A program made the translations under genes and the position numbers. This document shows, in pieces, positions 43,752 through 53,290 of a stretch of DNA of 55,319 bases. Location: contig NZ_VBSP01000011.1 in the NCBI RefSeq assembly GCF_005864045.1, positions 1 through 55,319 on the forward strand, in the 5' to 3' direction. Position 1 is the stretch's first letter, and every line of letters starts with the position of its first letter. The notes under the pieces are model-generated. The model did not search any database. It was not told where the DNA came from and saw only the letters and a program-made list of their open reading frames with translations. Source of the DNA: Ruoffia tabacinasalis (GTDB lineage: Bacteria; Bacillota; Bacilli; Lactobacillales; Aerococcaceae).

Positions 43752-44519
43752 TTAATCCTTTCTATTTTTTAAAGAATAGTTAGAGACGAGGATGCATAAG
43801 ACAGTAAAAGTAACTGCTACTATTATCCAAGGCATTAATTTGAATTCAGGTATAGAAAAATTATTTGATAATACTTCATACTGTTTTGCCATTAAATAGT
43901 ATGGATAACAAATAGGGTACAAATACCAAATATCTAAATTTATCATAATAACTGACGGGACTAAAGAGAGAACGTTAATTCCTAATGCCACTACTTTAGA
44001 TTTTATTACCGAATTAATCATCCAAAAAAAACACAGCATTGGTAAAGAAGACAAAATCATTAAAATGCTTGAACTAATAACTAGTTTAAAATCAGCAAAG
44101 AAATTATAGTTCTGTTGGTTAGATACAAAATAAGCAACTACATAATATATTAAAATTAACAATAAAGTTTGAACTATACAAATTGTTATTACTACCATCA
44201 ATTTATTGAAATTCATCTTCATAATATTAATTGGTAAAGTTCTCATTTTTAATATCCCTTTATTCGTTGTTTCAATATTCGAAGTCATTAAAGTCGTCAC
44301 TATTAAACTCGCCGGAAAGAGCATCCATGTTACAGCCATCATGCCTTGTAAGAAAAAATAATCTTCAGGAGAAATCGTTAAATTACTTAACTTAATATGT
44401 TCGAAACTTTCAGCTGCATTAAAATAAGGTGGAACCCAAATGATAATAGCTGTAAGAATTATGATTGACAATATATTTGATCGTTTAATCTTTAGAAATT
44501 CTATCGATATTGATTTCAT
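43752..44519 (-). CDS. Lantibiotic-protection ABC transporter permease (LanG-like)
   Basis: 255 residues with about six membrane helices, of the ABC-2 type small permease class used in lantibiotic immunity (NisG, NukG, CprC). The start MKSISIEFLKIKRSNILSII is typical of such permeases. Its start codon overlaps the stop of the preceding permease gene by one base (TAATG). With the neighbouring ATPase and permease it should expel lantibiotic-type peptides from the membrane. Confidence 0.75.
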   Translation of the reverse strand: MKSISIEFLKIKRSNILSIIILTAIIIWVPPYFNAAESFEHIKLSNLTISPEDYFFLQGMMAVTWMLFPASLIVTTLMTSNIETTNKGILKMRTLPINIMKMNFNKLMVVITICIVQTLLLILIYYVVAYFVSNQQNYNFFADFKLVISSSILMILSSLPMLCFFWMINSVIKSKVVALGINVLSLVPSVIMINLDIWYLYPICYPYYLMAKQYEVLSNNFSIPEFKLMPWIIVAVTFTVLCILVSNYSLKNRKD

Positions 44520-45232
44520 TATTTCACTCTCCTGACTTTAATTACAATAACTTCTAGGATTATAAGAACGACTGTCCAAACCACTGAAGCAACCATTAAG
44601 ATAAATATTTGGCTTCTTGATCTGTCATAAATTGTTTCTGCATACATTGAGTATGGTAGTGTTTTAAAAACAAAGGCTCTTTGACTTAGTATTCCTGAAA
44701 TAAAATAACTGATAATGTTGAATCCTAAAGGTATCCAAATATTTTTTGTGAGTGAATTTAAAAAGATTGTCATTGCGATTAGAGAAACTGAATAAATCAT
44801 AAAGCTTATATTGTTAATTAAGAATTCCCATAATAATGAACCAGAGTCACTGTTCTTAAAAAATGAATATACCATCATCGAAAAAGTTTGGATGAAAGTT
44901 ACCAAGGTAATTCCTATAAAAATGATAACTATTTTGTATATAAAAGAGTTTATTTCCTTTGTAGGTAGGCTTCTCATTTTCTCAATAGCTTTATGTTCAT
45001 GTTCATTAAAATACATTAATGCACCCGAAGTAAATATAACTAATGAGTTAATTAGACTTATAAAACCCCAATTTAACATGATTGAATGGTATGCAGTTGT
45101 TGACATATCTTCTGGATATAACGACGGAGCATAATAATCAAACAAAATGGGTAACACAGCACCTAAAATAGCTGAAATTATATACATATAAGTAATTTTG
45201 GTTCTTTTCAATTTCATTAGTTCAATTCTCAT
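44519..45232 (-). CDS. Lantibiotic-protection ABC transporter permease (LanE-like)
   Basis: 237 residues, about six membrane helices, with the N-terminal MRIELMKLKRTKITYMYII typical of LanE/LanG subunits. It overlaps the ATPase gene by 11 bp and the next permease by one base, so translation is coupled and the three subunits are made together. Confidence 0.75.
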   Translation of the reverse strand: MRIELMKLKRTKITYMYIISAILGAVLPILFDYYAPSLYPEDMSTTAYHSIMLNWGFISLINSLVIFTSGALMYFNEHEHKAIEKMRSLPTKEINSFIYKIVIIFIGITLVTFIQTFSMMVYSFFKNSDSGSLLWEFLINNISFMIYSVSLIAMTIFLNSLTKNIWIPLGFNIISYFISGILSQRAFVFKTLPYSMYAETIYDRSRSQIFILMVASVVWTVVLIILEVIVIKVRRVK

Positions 45233-45983
45233 TTTGAATACCTCGCATACTATTATCTGAACTAATTAACGATAAAAATGTTTCTTCCAAGTTTCCAGTT
45301 CTATAACCTAATTCTTTCATATAATTTTGTAATTCTTTAATCTCTCCCTCAAAAAGTAATTTACCTCTATTTAAAATACCTAATCTGTCTGACATCAGTT
45401 CTATCTCTGAAAGTAAATGTGAGGATACAATAACAGTTGTATCTAACTTATCAGGAAGTGTTTTTATAAGATTTCTAATTTCATGAACTCCAACAGGATC
45501 AAGCCCATTGGTCGGCTCATCTAGAATTAAAATAGGCGGTGCTCCAATTATAGCCGATGCAATCCCTAGTCTTTGTTTCATACCTAGTGAATAGTTATTA
45601 GCTTTTCTATCTTTAAATTCAGTTAAATCCACTAAATCTAACGCTTCTTCCACTGAGGATTGGGGTAATTTCAAAATTCTTCGTATTATTTCAAGATTTT
45701 CTTTTCCAGTAAGATTACCGTAAAATGCTGGTTCTTCAATTAAAGATCCAATAATTGACAATATTTTATTTCTATCCTTAGGATATGTATATCCATTAAT
45801 TTCAAAAGTCCCATTTGTAGGTGTTGTCAACCCTAACAAAATCTTCATAAGAGTAGATTTCCCTGCTCCGTTTGGACCTAAAAGACCATATATCTCCCCT
45901 TTTTTTATAGTAATATTAATCTCATTTACTGCCGTAAAAACTCCATAACTTTTTGTTAACTTATTAGTCTGTATGATGTTCAT
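45222..45983 (-). CDS. Lantibiotic-protection ABC transporter ATP-binding protein (LanF-like)
   Basis: 253-residue ABC ATPase. Walker A GPNGAGKST, the Q-loop region, signature SLGMKQRLGIA, Walker B ILILDEPTNGLD and the switch His in VSSHLLSE are all present. Members of this subgroup (NisF, SpaF, CprA) drive immunity transporters. First gene of the F-E-G-H unit, behind three phased direct repeats. AGAGGAG precedes ATG 45983. Confidence 0.88.
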   Translation of the reverse strand: MNIIQTNKLTKSYGVFTAVNEINITIKKGEIYGLLGPNGAGKSTLMKILLGLTTPTNGTFEINGYTYPKDRNKILSIIGSLIEEPAFYGNLTGKENLEIIRRILKLPQSSVEEALDLVDLTEFKDRKANNYSLGMKQRLGIASAIIGAPPILILDEPTNGLDPVGVHEIRNLIKTLPDKLDTTVIVSSHLLSEIELMSDRLGILNRGKLLFEGEIKELQNYMKELGYRTGNLEETFLSLISSDNSMRGIQNEN

Positions 45984-46012
45984 ATTTATCTACTCCTCTC
46001 ATTGATAAGACT

Positions 46013-46066
46013 AATATACATTCACATCCATACATAAACCTTGAGTTTACCTTACGATAACCTTAC
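46013..46066 (-). promoter_or_regulatory. Response-regulator box and promoter of the immunity transporter operon
   Basis: On the plus strand ACCTTGA (46038), ACCTTAC (46049) and ACCTTAC (46060) repeat with exactly 11-bp period, one helical turn, as OmpR-type regulators require. On the minus strand the box nearest the gene ends about 19 bp before a -10 TATATT (46013-46018), replacing a -35 box, as in SpaR/NisR-controlled promoters. Confidence 0.65.
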
Positions 46067-46143
46067 ATTTTATTCTAAAAAATATATTAATAACATTTAA
46101 GTGGTATTATATAGAATATGGATAATTAAAAGGAGGATATAGA

Positions 46144-46857
46144 ATGAAAAGTCTTGGAAATATACTGAATAGAAAAATACTTATAGTAGATGATGAATCT
46201 GAAATTCTAATTATGATATCTGAGATTCTTATGTCCTATGGGTTCAAATACCTTTACACCGCTAACTCTTATCAGTCAACACTTGAATTATTAGACCAAA
46301 ATCTACTTGATCTAGCCATATTAGATATCATGTTACCTGATGGAAATGGGTTTGATCTATTAAGAGAAATTCAAACTACAAATGATTCTAATGATTTTCC
46401 TATATTATTTTTAACCGCAAAGGATAAGGATGTTGATAAAATACATGGTTTAGGGCTAGGCGCCGATGATTACATAACAAAACCATTCAATTCAAAGGAA
46501 TTATTATTTAGAGTTATAAACGTATTAAAGCGCACTTATAAAAATGATACGAAGCAAATAATTCTTAAAGACTCGGTGGTTGATTTAGAGAAAGCAATTG
46601 TCCGCAAAAATTCAGAAGTGACAAATCTAACTGCTACTGAATTTATAATAATACAGTATTTGTTTGAAAATTCTGGGAGAATAATTACTAATGATCAAAT
46701 CATTGAAGTTGTCTGGGGGAAAGATTCATGGAACTATGAAAATTCACTAATGACTCATATTAGTCGATTACGTCAAAAGATTGAATTAGATTCTTCAAGT
46801 CCAAAATCATTAATAACTATAAAAGGTTTAGGCTACCAACTTAATACGGAGGATTAA
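46144..46857 (+). CDS. OmpR-family response regulator (LanR/CprR-like)
   Basis: 237 residues. The receiver domain has the acid pocket Asp16-Asp17, the phosphoacceptor Asp61 in LAILDIMLPDGNG, and the conserved Lys in DYITKPF. The C-terminal winged helix ends in SPKSLITIKGLGYQL. Divergent from the transporter operon, it likely binds the 11-bp-phased boxes. GGAGG precedes ATG 46144. Confidence 0.88.
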   Translation: MKSLGNILNRKILIVDDESEILIMISEILMSYGFKYLYTANSYQSTLELLDQNLLDLAILDIMLPDGNGFDLLREIQTTNDSNDFPILFLTAKDKDVDKIHGLGLGADDYITKPFNSKELLFRVINVLKRTYKNDTKQIILKDSVVDLEKAIVRKNSEVTNLTATEFIIIQYLFENSGRIITNDQIIEVVWGKDSWNYENSLMTHISRLRQKIELDSSSPKSLITIKGLGYQLNTED

Positions 46858-48246
46858 ATGGATAATGTTTCTTCTTTAATAAAAAAAAGTTTTATAATAA
46901 TTTTTAGTACATTAATATCAATATTCATATTAAATTTTCTTTTATTTGTATTCACTACATTCAATTATTCTTCAGACGAGATGTCACCATACTCAGTAGC
47001 GGATAAGATTGCAAAAGAATTCTCTGCTAATAGCTATCAGTTCAGTAGCGAAACTGAAAACTATTTAATAGAAAACAATATTTGGGCTATTTTTATTAAT
47101 GAAAATAATCAAGAATTGGAGGCAAAAACTAATAATAGTCCTCCTGACATTCCAAAAAGATTCTCGCTTAGTGATATATCCGAATTAACATTGGGATATA
47201 TATCGGAGCATCCAACATATGTGGGAGAAACAGAGAGAGGAATTATAGTTTTGGGATTTCCTAAAAAAGAGTATTGGAAATTAACTACTCCTACATGGGA
47301 CTATAGTTTCATTTCATCAATTCCTCAAAATGCATTTTTAATGCTTTCGGTTAATATAATCTTAATTATCATAATATACTTCTCTCTTACTAAAAAATTA
47401 ATTAATTCTATAAAGCCTATTGTTGAGGCTATAAAAGAACTTTCAAATAATCACAAAGTTGAACTATCAGAAAATTCATTATTGACTGATATTGAGAGGC
47501 AAATAAATCGAACTTCACAGATTCTTGAATCTCAAAAATATTTAATCCAAAAAAAGGACAACGCAAGAAAACAATGGATTACAGGTGTTTCACATGATAT
47601 AAGAACCCCACTTTCTATTATTTTGATTAAAGCAGAAAAAATAAAGCTCTTCTCAAATTTATCAGGATCACAAAAGGAGTATTGCAAAGACATTTTAAAG
47701 CAGGGATCCATAATAAGAAATCTTATAAATGATTTAAATCTTGCAACTCAATTAGAGCATAATTTCAATAATTTTCAATTCTATCGAATTAATCTTGGAA
47801 AACTAACTCGTAGGGTTACCGCTGATATACTAAATGATTCTTCATACTCAGAAACAAATATTGTTCTCGATAATAGTATTAGTACATTGACCTATTGGAT
47901 AAATGGAAATGAGCGTCTATTGTATCGAGCAATGATGAATATTATTTATAACTCTCTGAAGCACAACCCTCATGGGTGTACTATTTATATTAAAGCTTTT
48001 TTAGATAATGATTCATGTTCATTACTTTTCGAAGACAACGGGATTGGAATTTCGAATGAACAACTTAAGAAAATTAAGTTGACACAACATAATATTGATG
48101 TCACTGAAAATAGAGATAGTATTGGTCACGGTTTAGGTTTAAAGATCATTAATAGTATTATGGAGTTACACAAAGGTAAAGTTAATATTGGAAGAAGCAA
48201 TTTATATAAAGGCTTTAAGACTGAATTAAAATTTTACAAAAAATAG
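46858..48246 (+). CDS. Sensor histidine kinase (LanK/CprK-like)
   Basis: 462 residues. Two membrane helices (about 11-35 and 157-176) enclose an extracellular sensor of roughly 120 residues. The H-box His246 is in GVSHDIRTPLS, and the N, G1 and G2 boxes (NIIYNSLKHNP, LFEDNGIGIS and GHGLGLKIINSIM) are present. The HDIRTPL H-box is shared with SpaK/NisK-type kinases. The ATG directly follows the regulator stop codon. It presumably senses an antimicrobial peptide. An IS30 element starts 28 bp downstream. Confidence 0.87.
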   Translation: MDNVSSLIKKSFIIIFSTLISIFILNFLLFVFTTFNYSSDEMSPYSVADKIAKEFSANSYQFSSETENYLIENNIWAIFINENNQELEAKTNNSPPDIPKRFSLSDISELTLGYISEHPTYVGETERGIIVLGFPKKEYWKLTTPTWDYSFISSIPQNAFLMLSVNIILIIIIYFSLTKKLINSIKPIVEAIKELSNNHKVELSENSLLTDIERQINRTSQILESQKYLIQKKDNARKQWITGVSHDIRTPLSIILIKAEKIKLFSNLSGSQKEYCKDILKQGSIIRNLINDLNLATQLEHNFNNFQFYRINLGKLTRRVTADILNDSSYSETNIVLDNSISTLTYWINGNERLLYRAMMNIIYNSLKHNPHGCTIYIKAFLDNDSCSLLFEDNGIGISNEQLKKIKLTQHNIDVTENRDSIGHGLGLKIINSIMELHKGKVNIGRSNLYKGFKTELKFYKK

Positions 48247-48337
48247 CTGGGGATAATTTAACGGAAATTTCAAGTTGAAGTTAGCCACCTATCGTAAACA
48301 TTGTGTTACCTACTAACTTACTGTATTGGTCTATCTA

Positions 48338-48447
48338 GTCAGTGCTTGACAATGAGCTGAGGCATGATAGGGTCATTCCAAGGCTGGCCTCTGCCAGCTT
48401 CCCAGACTTTCAGTCATGCCGAAGGAGGCTCGTTGTCAAGCACTGAC
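48338..48447. repeat. Large nested hairpin at the IS30 transposase 3' end
   Basis: GTCAGTGCTTGACAATGAGC (48338-48357) pairs with 48428-48447 at 19 of 20 positions. Inside it 48361-48367 pairs with 48414-48420 and 48383-48388 with 48393-48398. The stem includes the last codons and stop of the transposase gene. Confidence 0.8.
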
Positions 48448-49530
48448 GAGTCCTTCCTCTTGTCTTGCTTTTTTGAAGGCTTTAGTAAAGACTTCATGAG
48501 GTGTTTGATAACCTAATATTTTCCTAGGATAATCATTCATCCATTGTTGAATTCTCAAACAATCGCGTTGAGTTAAGTCACTCATAGAGTTACCTTTTGG
48601 AATGAAACGACGAATGAATTTATGTTGATTCTCACTCGTTCCTCTCTCCCAAGAGGCATAGGGATGCGTAAAGTAGACATCTAATATCTCAGATAACCCT
48701 TCGTGGAGTCCTGAAAATTCTGAACCGTTATCTGATGTGATACTCTTAAAGATACACTCAAACTGATCACCTGCTCGTTCTTTCAAATTCGTCACTGCTT
48801 TATCGACTGATTCAGCATCTTTTCCGTCAATTTTTAGAATGACTTCAAAGAGTGTTTGTCTTTCAACAAGCGTGAGTAATACCGGCTCGGATTCTGTCTT
48901 ATTCCCTATAACGGTGTCGATTTCCCAATGACCAAATGTTTCTCGAGTATCAATTGATTGAGGGCGTTCTTCAATGGAAGTTCCAAGCACTCGCTTATTA
49001 CGACGAACTTTTTGACTAGGGTTCTTTATCTTACGAGAAAGTTTCTCTAATAAATCGATATTTTTAGTCCGCATAATACCGCTATCAATCCAGTGGTATA
49101 AAGTAGTGGTACAAGGAATTAGTTCGTTTGCGAATAAGTTGTAACGATTCGCAAAACCAACCACCGTATCGGGTGACCATCCATCTTCTAACATCTTTTG
49201 ATCAGCCCAATCAATAAAGTCAGTGGAATCAACCCATTTAGGACGTCTGCCTGAATTTTTACGTAAGTCTTCATAGCGTGATTGAGCAAGTTTTGGGTCG
49301 TAAACCTGGTAGGTATAAGTATAAACTTTACCCCCTTGTTTTTGACGACGGATTTGACGAATTGTCCCACGTTTTATTTCATTGTTGATTGTTTGTGGGG
49401 CACGTTCAATAGAATTAGCAATGTGACGATTTGAATAGTTTTCATGTACCAAAATTGAAATTTGACACCGTTCTTCATAGGTGAGATGTTTGCCTTTATG
49501 TGATGATGTGCTAGAATTAGTATACGTCAT
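48436..49530 (-). CDS. IS30-family transposase
   Basis: 364 residues. N-terminal HTH (YEERCQISILVHENYSNRHIANSI), a second HTH region near residue 100, and the DDE core: HWEIDTVIG, SITSDNGSEF and the ERGTSENQHKFIRRF region with the catalytic Glu. ATG 49530. Full length for the family, so it is probably functional. Confidence 0.92.
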   Translation of the reverse strand: MTYTNSSTSSHKGKHLTYEERCQISILVHENYSNRHIANSIERAPQTINNEIKRGTIRQIRRQKQGGKVYTYTYQVYDPKLAQSRYEDLRKNSGRRPKWVDSTDFIDWADQKMLEDGWSPDTVVGFANRYNLFANELIPCTTTLYHWIDSGIMRTKNIDLLEKLSRKIKNPSQKVRRNKRVLGTSIEERPQSIDTRETFGHWEIDTVIGNKTESEPVLLTLVERQTLFEVILKIDGKDAESVDKAVTNLKERAGDQFECIFKSITSDNGSEFSGLHEGLSEILDVYFTHPYASWERGTSENQHKFIRRFIPKGNSMSDLTQRDCLRIQQWMNDYPRKILGYQTPHEVFTKAFKKARQEEGLVSA

Positions 49531-49665
49531 GTGATTTCATCCTTATCTATTGAGAGTGTACTAACTTCATTATAAAATCCGCCTTTTAATACCAATCCCA
49601 CTTATCCTTACTTTCTTTATAGGTGCCTGGCTAGATATTTAATAATTAGTGAAGTTAATAGATAC

Positions 49666-49703
49666 TCAAAAACCCGCTAGCAGAAATTTGCTGGCGGGTT
49701 TCT
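49666..49703 (-). terminator. Terminator of the PTS-hydrolase operon
   Basis: AACCCGCTAGCA pairs with TGCTGGCGGGTT (49671-49682 with 49689-49700, one G-U), followed on the minus strand by TTTTTGAG. Confidence 0.85.
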
Positions 49704-49712
49704 TCATTACAC

Positions 49713-50552
49713 TTAATTAAATTCAACTGCTACTCCAAAGTGATCGCTCACGACGGGTTCTTTTTTGCCATCAAAAACAACTCGGCAATTTTTAACTTCT
49801 CCCGGGTAATCCGTAAAGATATAATCGATTCTTTTTTCATCCGTATGGCCTTCCCATCCGTCAATAGCACTCAAAACGGTTGCAGATCCAATCTTTTCTT
49901 CTGCCTGAACATAGGCATCTTTTAATTGAGGAGCCGTCGTTTTTATATAGTCATAACCTTCATCTCTAAGCCTCGCCTCGTTATTAAAATCACCCATAAA
50001 AAGATGAATCTTCTGACTCTCTTTTTCAATATGAGGAAGCGTATTATCCCATTCATACTTGAATAAATGATCACCTGATGGATCTAACCACCAAGAGTAG
50101 TGGCATGAAAAGACTACCCATTCTTTACCTTCAAGGCTTACATTACCTTTTAGAACTCTTCTGGTGTAGTGATTCGCATAATCCGATATTTCAGACACTA
50201 AGAAACTTTCTGGACTGAAAGGTGTTTTGGATAAAATAGCCACACCTTCATCGTACACATCATAGCCAATATGATTGGCTGTCCAACTCCAATAGTAATG
50301 AAGTCCACGCTCTTTTAGCAACTGAACGATGAGATATGCAAAGTTATCTTCCTTTATAGCAACAGGATACATTTCTCCAGAAGCTTGGATAAATAAATCG
50401 TCCACAATTTCTTTCGCTTCCATCGTTTGATTAATTTCCTGAAGAGCGATAATTTGAAAATCTTCTTTGGTAATATAATCAACGATTTGTCTTAATTTTA
50501 ATTCTGGATCCTCTTCCATCCATGAATGCGTATTCAGTGTTAAAACGTTCAA
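49713..50552 (-). CDS. Endonuclease/exonuclease/phosphatase-family hydrolase
   Basis: 279 residues of the EEP metal-dependent phosphoesterase fold. The N-terminal LTLNTHSW and ALQEINQ (metal Glu), the central HLFMGDFNNEA (Asp, Asn) and the C-terminal DYIFTD and VVSDHFGV (Asp-His) motifs are the EEP catalytic set. No signal peptide. It ends an operon with the glucose-type PTS gene (14 bp gap), so a phosphorylated sugar or lipid head group is a plausible substrate; true specificity is unknown. Confidence 0.8.
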   Translation of the reverse strand: MNVLTLNTHSWMEEDPELKLRQIVDYITKEDFQIIALQEINQTMEAKEIVDDLFIQASGEMYPVAIKEDNFAYLIVQLLKERGLHYYWSWTANHIGYDVYDEGVAILSKTPFSPESFLVSEISDYANHYTRRVLKGNVSLEGKEWVVFSCHYSWWLDPSGDHLFKYEWDNTLPHIEKESQKIHLFMGDFNNEARLRDEGYDYIKTTAPQLKDAYVQAEEKIGSATVLSAIDGWEGHTDEKRIDYIFTDYPGEVKNCRVVFDGKKEPVVSDHFGVAVEFN

Positions 50553-50566
50553 TTTATTTCTCCATT

Positions 50567-52750
50567 CTAACCTATGTTTCTTTCATTCACTCGACCAATC
50601 TCTGTATCTTCGGAGATATCATTCGTTTGAATGAACTTAAAGTCTTGATTTTCTGTCAAGTTCGTAAAAACAACCATGATAGTGGTATCTTTTTCTGCTT
50701 TTTTAATCGAAGCCAAGTCCATTTCAGCTATTTTATCTCCTGCAATGACTTCTTGACCTTCTTCAACAAAGATTTCAAAACCTTCACCTTCTAATTCAAC
50801 TGTATCTATTCCTAAATGAATAAGTACTTCAATTCCACTTGCTGTTTCAATACCAATTGCATGTTTGGTTGGGAAGACACTTTGAATTGTACCATCTACT
50901 GGAGAGACGACTGTATTTGATGAAGGGTTCACTGCATAGCCGTCACCCATCATTTTCTGAGCAAATACTTCATCATTTACTTCAGTAATCGGAAGCACGT
51001 CACCTTTTGCTACAGGGAAAATTGCTGTTGCGAGTCCTTTTGAATCTGTAGCCACTACTTCCTTTTCATCCATTTCAGATGTTTTATCAAGTTTAGATTC
51101 TGGAATAGGTGCATTAGAGCTCAATACATCCATAATATCAGATTTTAAGACATCTGCTTTCGGTCCATAAACTGCTTGAACTCCTTTATTTTTCTTCACA
51201 AGCCCCATTGCGCCTGCTTTTTTCCAAGCGTTTTCGTCTCCAACAGAATCAATATCATTAACAGAAACACGTAAGCGAGTCATACAAGCATCTACATCTG
51301 TAATGTTTTCTTTACCACCTAATAAGTGAATAATATCATACACTTGTTGTGTAGCATCTACAGGCTCTCCATTTTCAGATGCTACTTCTCCACCTTCGTA
51401 ATTTCCATTACGTCCTGGTGTTGCATAATTGAATTTCTTAATTAAGAAGTTTGCAATAAAGTAAGTCAATATTCCGAATAGAAGGGTTACCCAAACAAAG
51501 TTAATTAAATCCATACCTAATCCCGCACGAATCGCTAATGGCGTACGTGTAAGCAATTCAATGTTACCAAACGAGTGAACACGTAAGTTTACGATATCAG
51601 CCATCGCAAATGCTGCTCCTTGGATTACCGCATAAACGATATACAAAGGCATAGCTGCGAACATAAACATAAACTCAAGTGGTTCTGTAACACCTGTTAA
51701 AAATACAGCTAAAGCAGCTGATACATACATTGATTTATGTGTTTTTCGTTTGTCTTTATCGACATTTTTATACATGGCATAAGATAGACCCATTAAGATA
51801 CCTGATGATCCAATCATTTGTCCGACTTTAAAACGAGCAGGGACTACATTATTAAATAATGTTTGATAAGTTGCTGTATCACCAGCAGCATCTAAGTTAA
51901 TTAAATCTCTTACCCATGCTAACCATAGCGGGTCTTGACCGAATACCATAGCACCCTGCTGTGCACCAGTTAATACTTCATAGGTTCCTCCAAGAGGTGT
52001 GTAGTTAATTGGAATAGTTAACATGTGGTGTAAACCAAATGGTAATAATAGACGCTCTAATGTACCAAATAAGAATGGAGCTAAGACTGGAGCTGATTCT
52101 TGTGATCCAGCAATCCATACACCGAAACTATTAATACCACTTTGAATAAATGGCCAAACAATCGCTAATACAATTGAAGCAATTAAAGACCATAAGATAA
52201 CAACAAATGGTACAAATCGTTTTCCGTTAAAGAAGGATAAGGCATCGGGTAGTTTTCTAAAATTATAATATTTATTGTAAGCAACCGCTCCCATAAATCC
52301 CGCAATAATACCGACGAAAACCCCCATATTTAAAGCTGGTGCCTCTAAAACACTAACAAAATAACCATCAATTGGTATTTCTGCTCCAAATAATGTTTGT
52401 GTTACTGCATTTGGGTCAGCTAACATTTCACTGGTTACGCCAAAAATCGCTCCTGTAATTCGGTTAATTAGAATAAAACTGATCCCGGCAGCAAAGGCAC
52501 CCCCAGCTCTATCTTTTGCCCAACTTCCACCGATTGCTAATGCAAATAAGATATGTAAGTTTCCAATAATTGCCCAACCAATATTCTCAATCACACTACC
52601 AATCGAAATCAAAGCTTGCATATCTGGATTAATTAGAGGAAGTGATCCACCAATACTAATCATTAATCCTGCAGCTGGCATAACAGCAATAACGCCCATT
52701 AAGGCTTTCCCGAATTTTTGCCAAAATTCAAAATTAAATATTTTTTTCAT
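50567..52750 (-). CDS. PTS glucose-type transporter, EIICBA fusion
   Basis: 727 residues. EIIC membrane domain (about 1-435) with IPINYTPLGGTYEV and TGVTEPLEFMF; EIIB domain (about 465-545) with the phosphorylated Cys489 in DVDACMTRLRV; EIIA domain (about 590-715) with His630 and the phosphorylated His645 in LIHLGIDTVELEGEGF. It imports and phosphorylates glucose, possibly also maltose or other glucosides, using HPr. A cre-like site overlaps its promoter, so CcpA control is likely. Confidence 0.9.
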   Translation of the reverse strand: MKKIFNFEFWQKFGKALMGVIAVMPAAGLMISIGGSLPLINPDMQALISIGSVIENIGWAIIGNLHILFALAIGGSWAKDRAGGAFAAGISFILINRITGAIFGVTSEMLADPNAVTQTLFGAEIPIDGYFVSVLEAPALNMGVFVGIIAGFMGAVAYNKYYNFRKLPDALSFFNGKRFVPFVVILWSLIASIVLAIVWPFIQSGINSFGVWIAGSQESAPVLAPFLFGTLERLLLPFGLHHMLTIPINYTPLGGTYEVLTGAQQGAMVFGQDPLWLAWVRDLINLDAAGDTATYQTLFNNVVPARFKVGQMIGSSGILMGLSYAMYKNVDKDKRKTHKSMYVSAALAVFLTGVTEPLEFMFMFAAMPLYIVYAVIQGAAFAMADIVNLRVHSFGNIELLTRTPLAIRAGLGMDLINFVWVTLLFGILTYFIANFLIKKFNYATPGRNGNYEGGEVASENGEPVDATQQVYDIIHLLGGKENITDVDACMTRLRVSVNDIDSVGDENAWKKAGAMGLVKKNKGVQAVYGPKADVLKSDIMDVLSSNAPIPESKLDKTSEMDEKEVVATDSKGLATAIFPVAKGDVLPITEVNDEVFAQKMMGDGYAVNPSSNTVVSPVDGTIQSVFPTKHAIGIETASGIEVLIHLGIDTVELEGEGFEIFVEEGQEVIAGDKIAEMDLASIKKAEKDTTIMVVFTNLTENQDFKFIQTNDISEDTEIGRVNERNIG

Positions 52751-52886
52751 CTTTCTTCTCCTTGTCTTCTTTTATTTTTTATATTTCTAAAAAAAATGTG
52801 AATCTGGTATTATCACCTTCCATCTTATTCATTTATTCCCATCATAATGACTACTACACTATAAACAGTAAAAACGATTTCAATTT

Positions 52887-52914
52887 ATTATACTTTTTTA
52901 GACAAACGTTTTCA
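52887..52914 (-). promoter_or_regulatory. PTS promoter with overlapping cre-like site
   Basis: On the minus strand the -10 is TATAAT (52887-52892), and TGAAAACGTTTGTCT (52900-52914), close to the catabolite-responsive element consensus, covers the -35 position. CcpA would repress or tune the PTS gene. Confidence 0.5.
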
Positions 52915-53184
52915 TAAAATAGTTCATTTTAGTAGTAATGTATAAAACTTATAGCGTAAGATAAATGATGGGTTCTTCTTAGATCTATTCAAGATATTAA
53001 TAATTCTATTCTACCGTATAACCACAATGTTTTAAAGAATGATGCCATCTTATAAACGTTTAGCAACACTCTTTATGTCTTTGAAATATAACATGAATTA
53101 CATAAATATTCTACTAAAAAAATAAGTTAATTTAAAAATACTCTTTCAATTTTTCGTATTTGTAAGTTAAAACCCTGTAAAATA

Positions 53185-53200
53185 GCGCAAACGTTTGCAT
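53185..53200. promoter_or_regulatory. Second cre-like palindrome in the PTS upstream region
   Basis: GCGCAAACGTTTGCAT contains the perfect 12-bp palindrome GCAAACGTTTGC, an excellent cre match, some 430 bp before the PTS start. There is no gene in 52751-53290; the rest is AT-rich. Confidence 0.45.
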
Positions 53201-53290
53201 TTATTTTAAATATATTTTTTCAGATTCTGCGACGTAATCAGTGCATTAAGAAATACTTTCTCAGTATAATTAATAAAGAAACTATCTTTT

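Larger units (their letters stand above)
48275..49570 (-). mobile_element. IS30-family insertion sequence, complete
   Basis: About 1.3 kb containing one transposase gene. The ends carry inverted TTGAAGTTAG (48275-48284) and CTAACTTCA (49561-49569). Boundaries are approximate because the terminal repeats are imperfect (CACCTATC against ACACTCTC inside the match). It lies just after the histidine kinase gene and before a terminator of the PTS operon. Confidence 0.75.
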
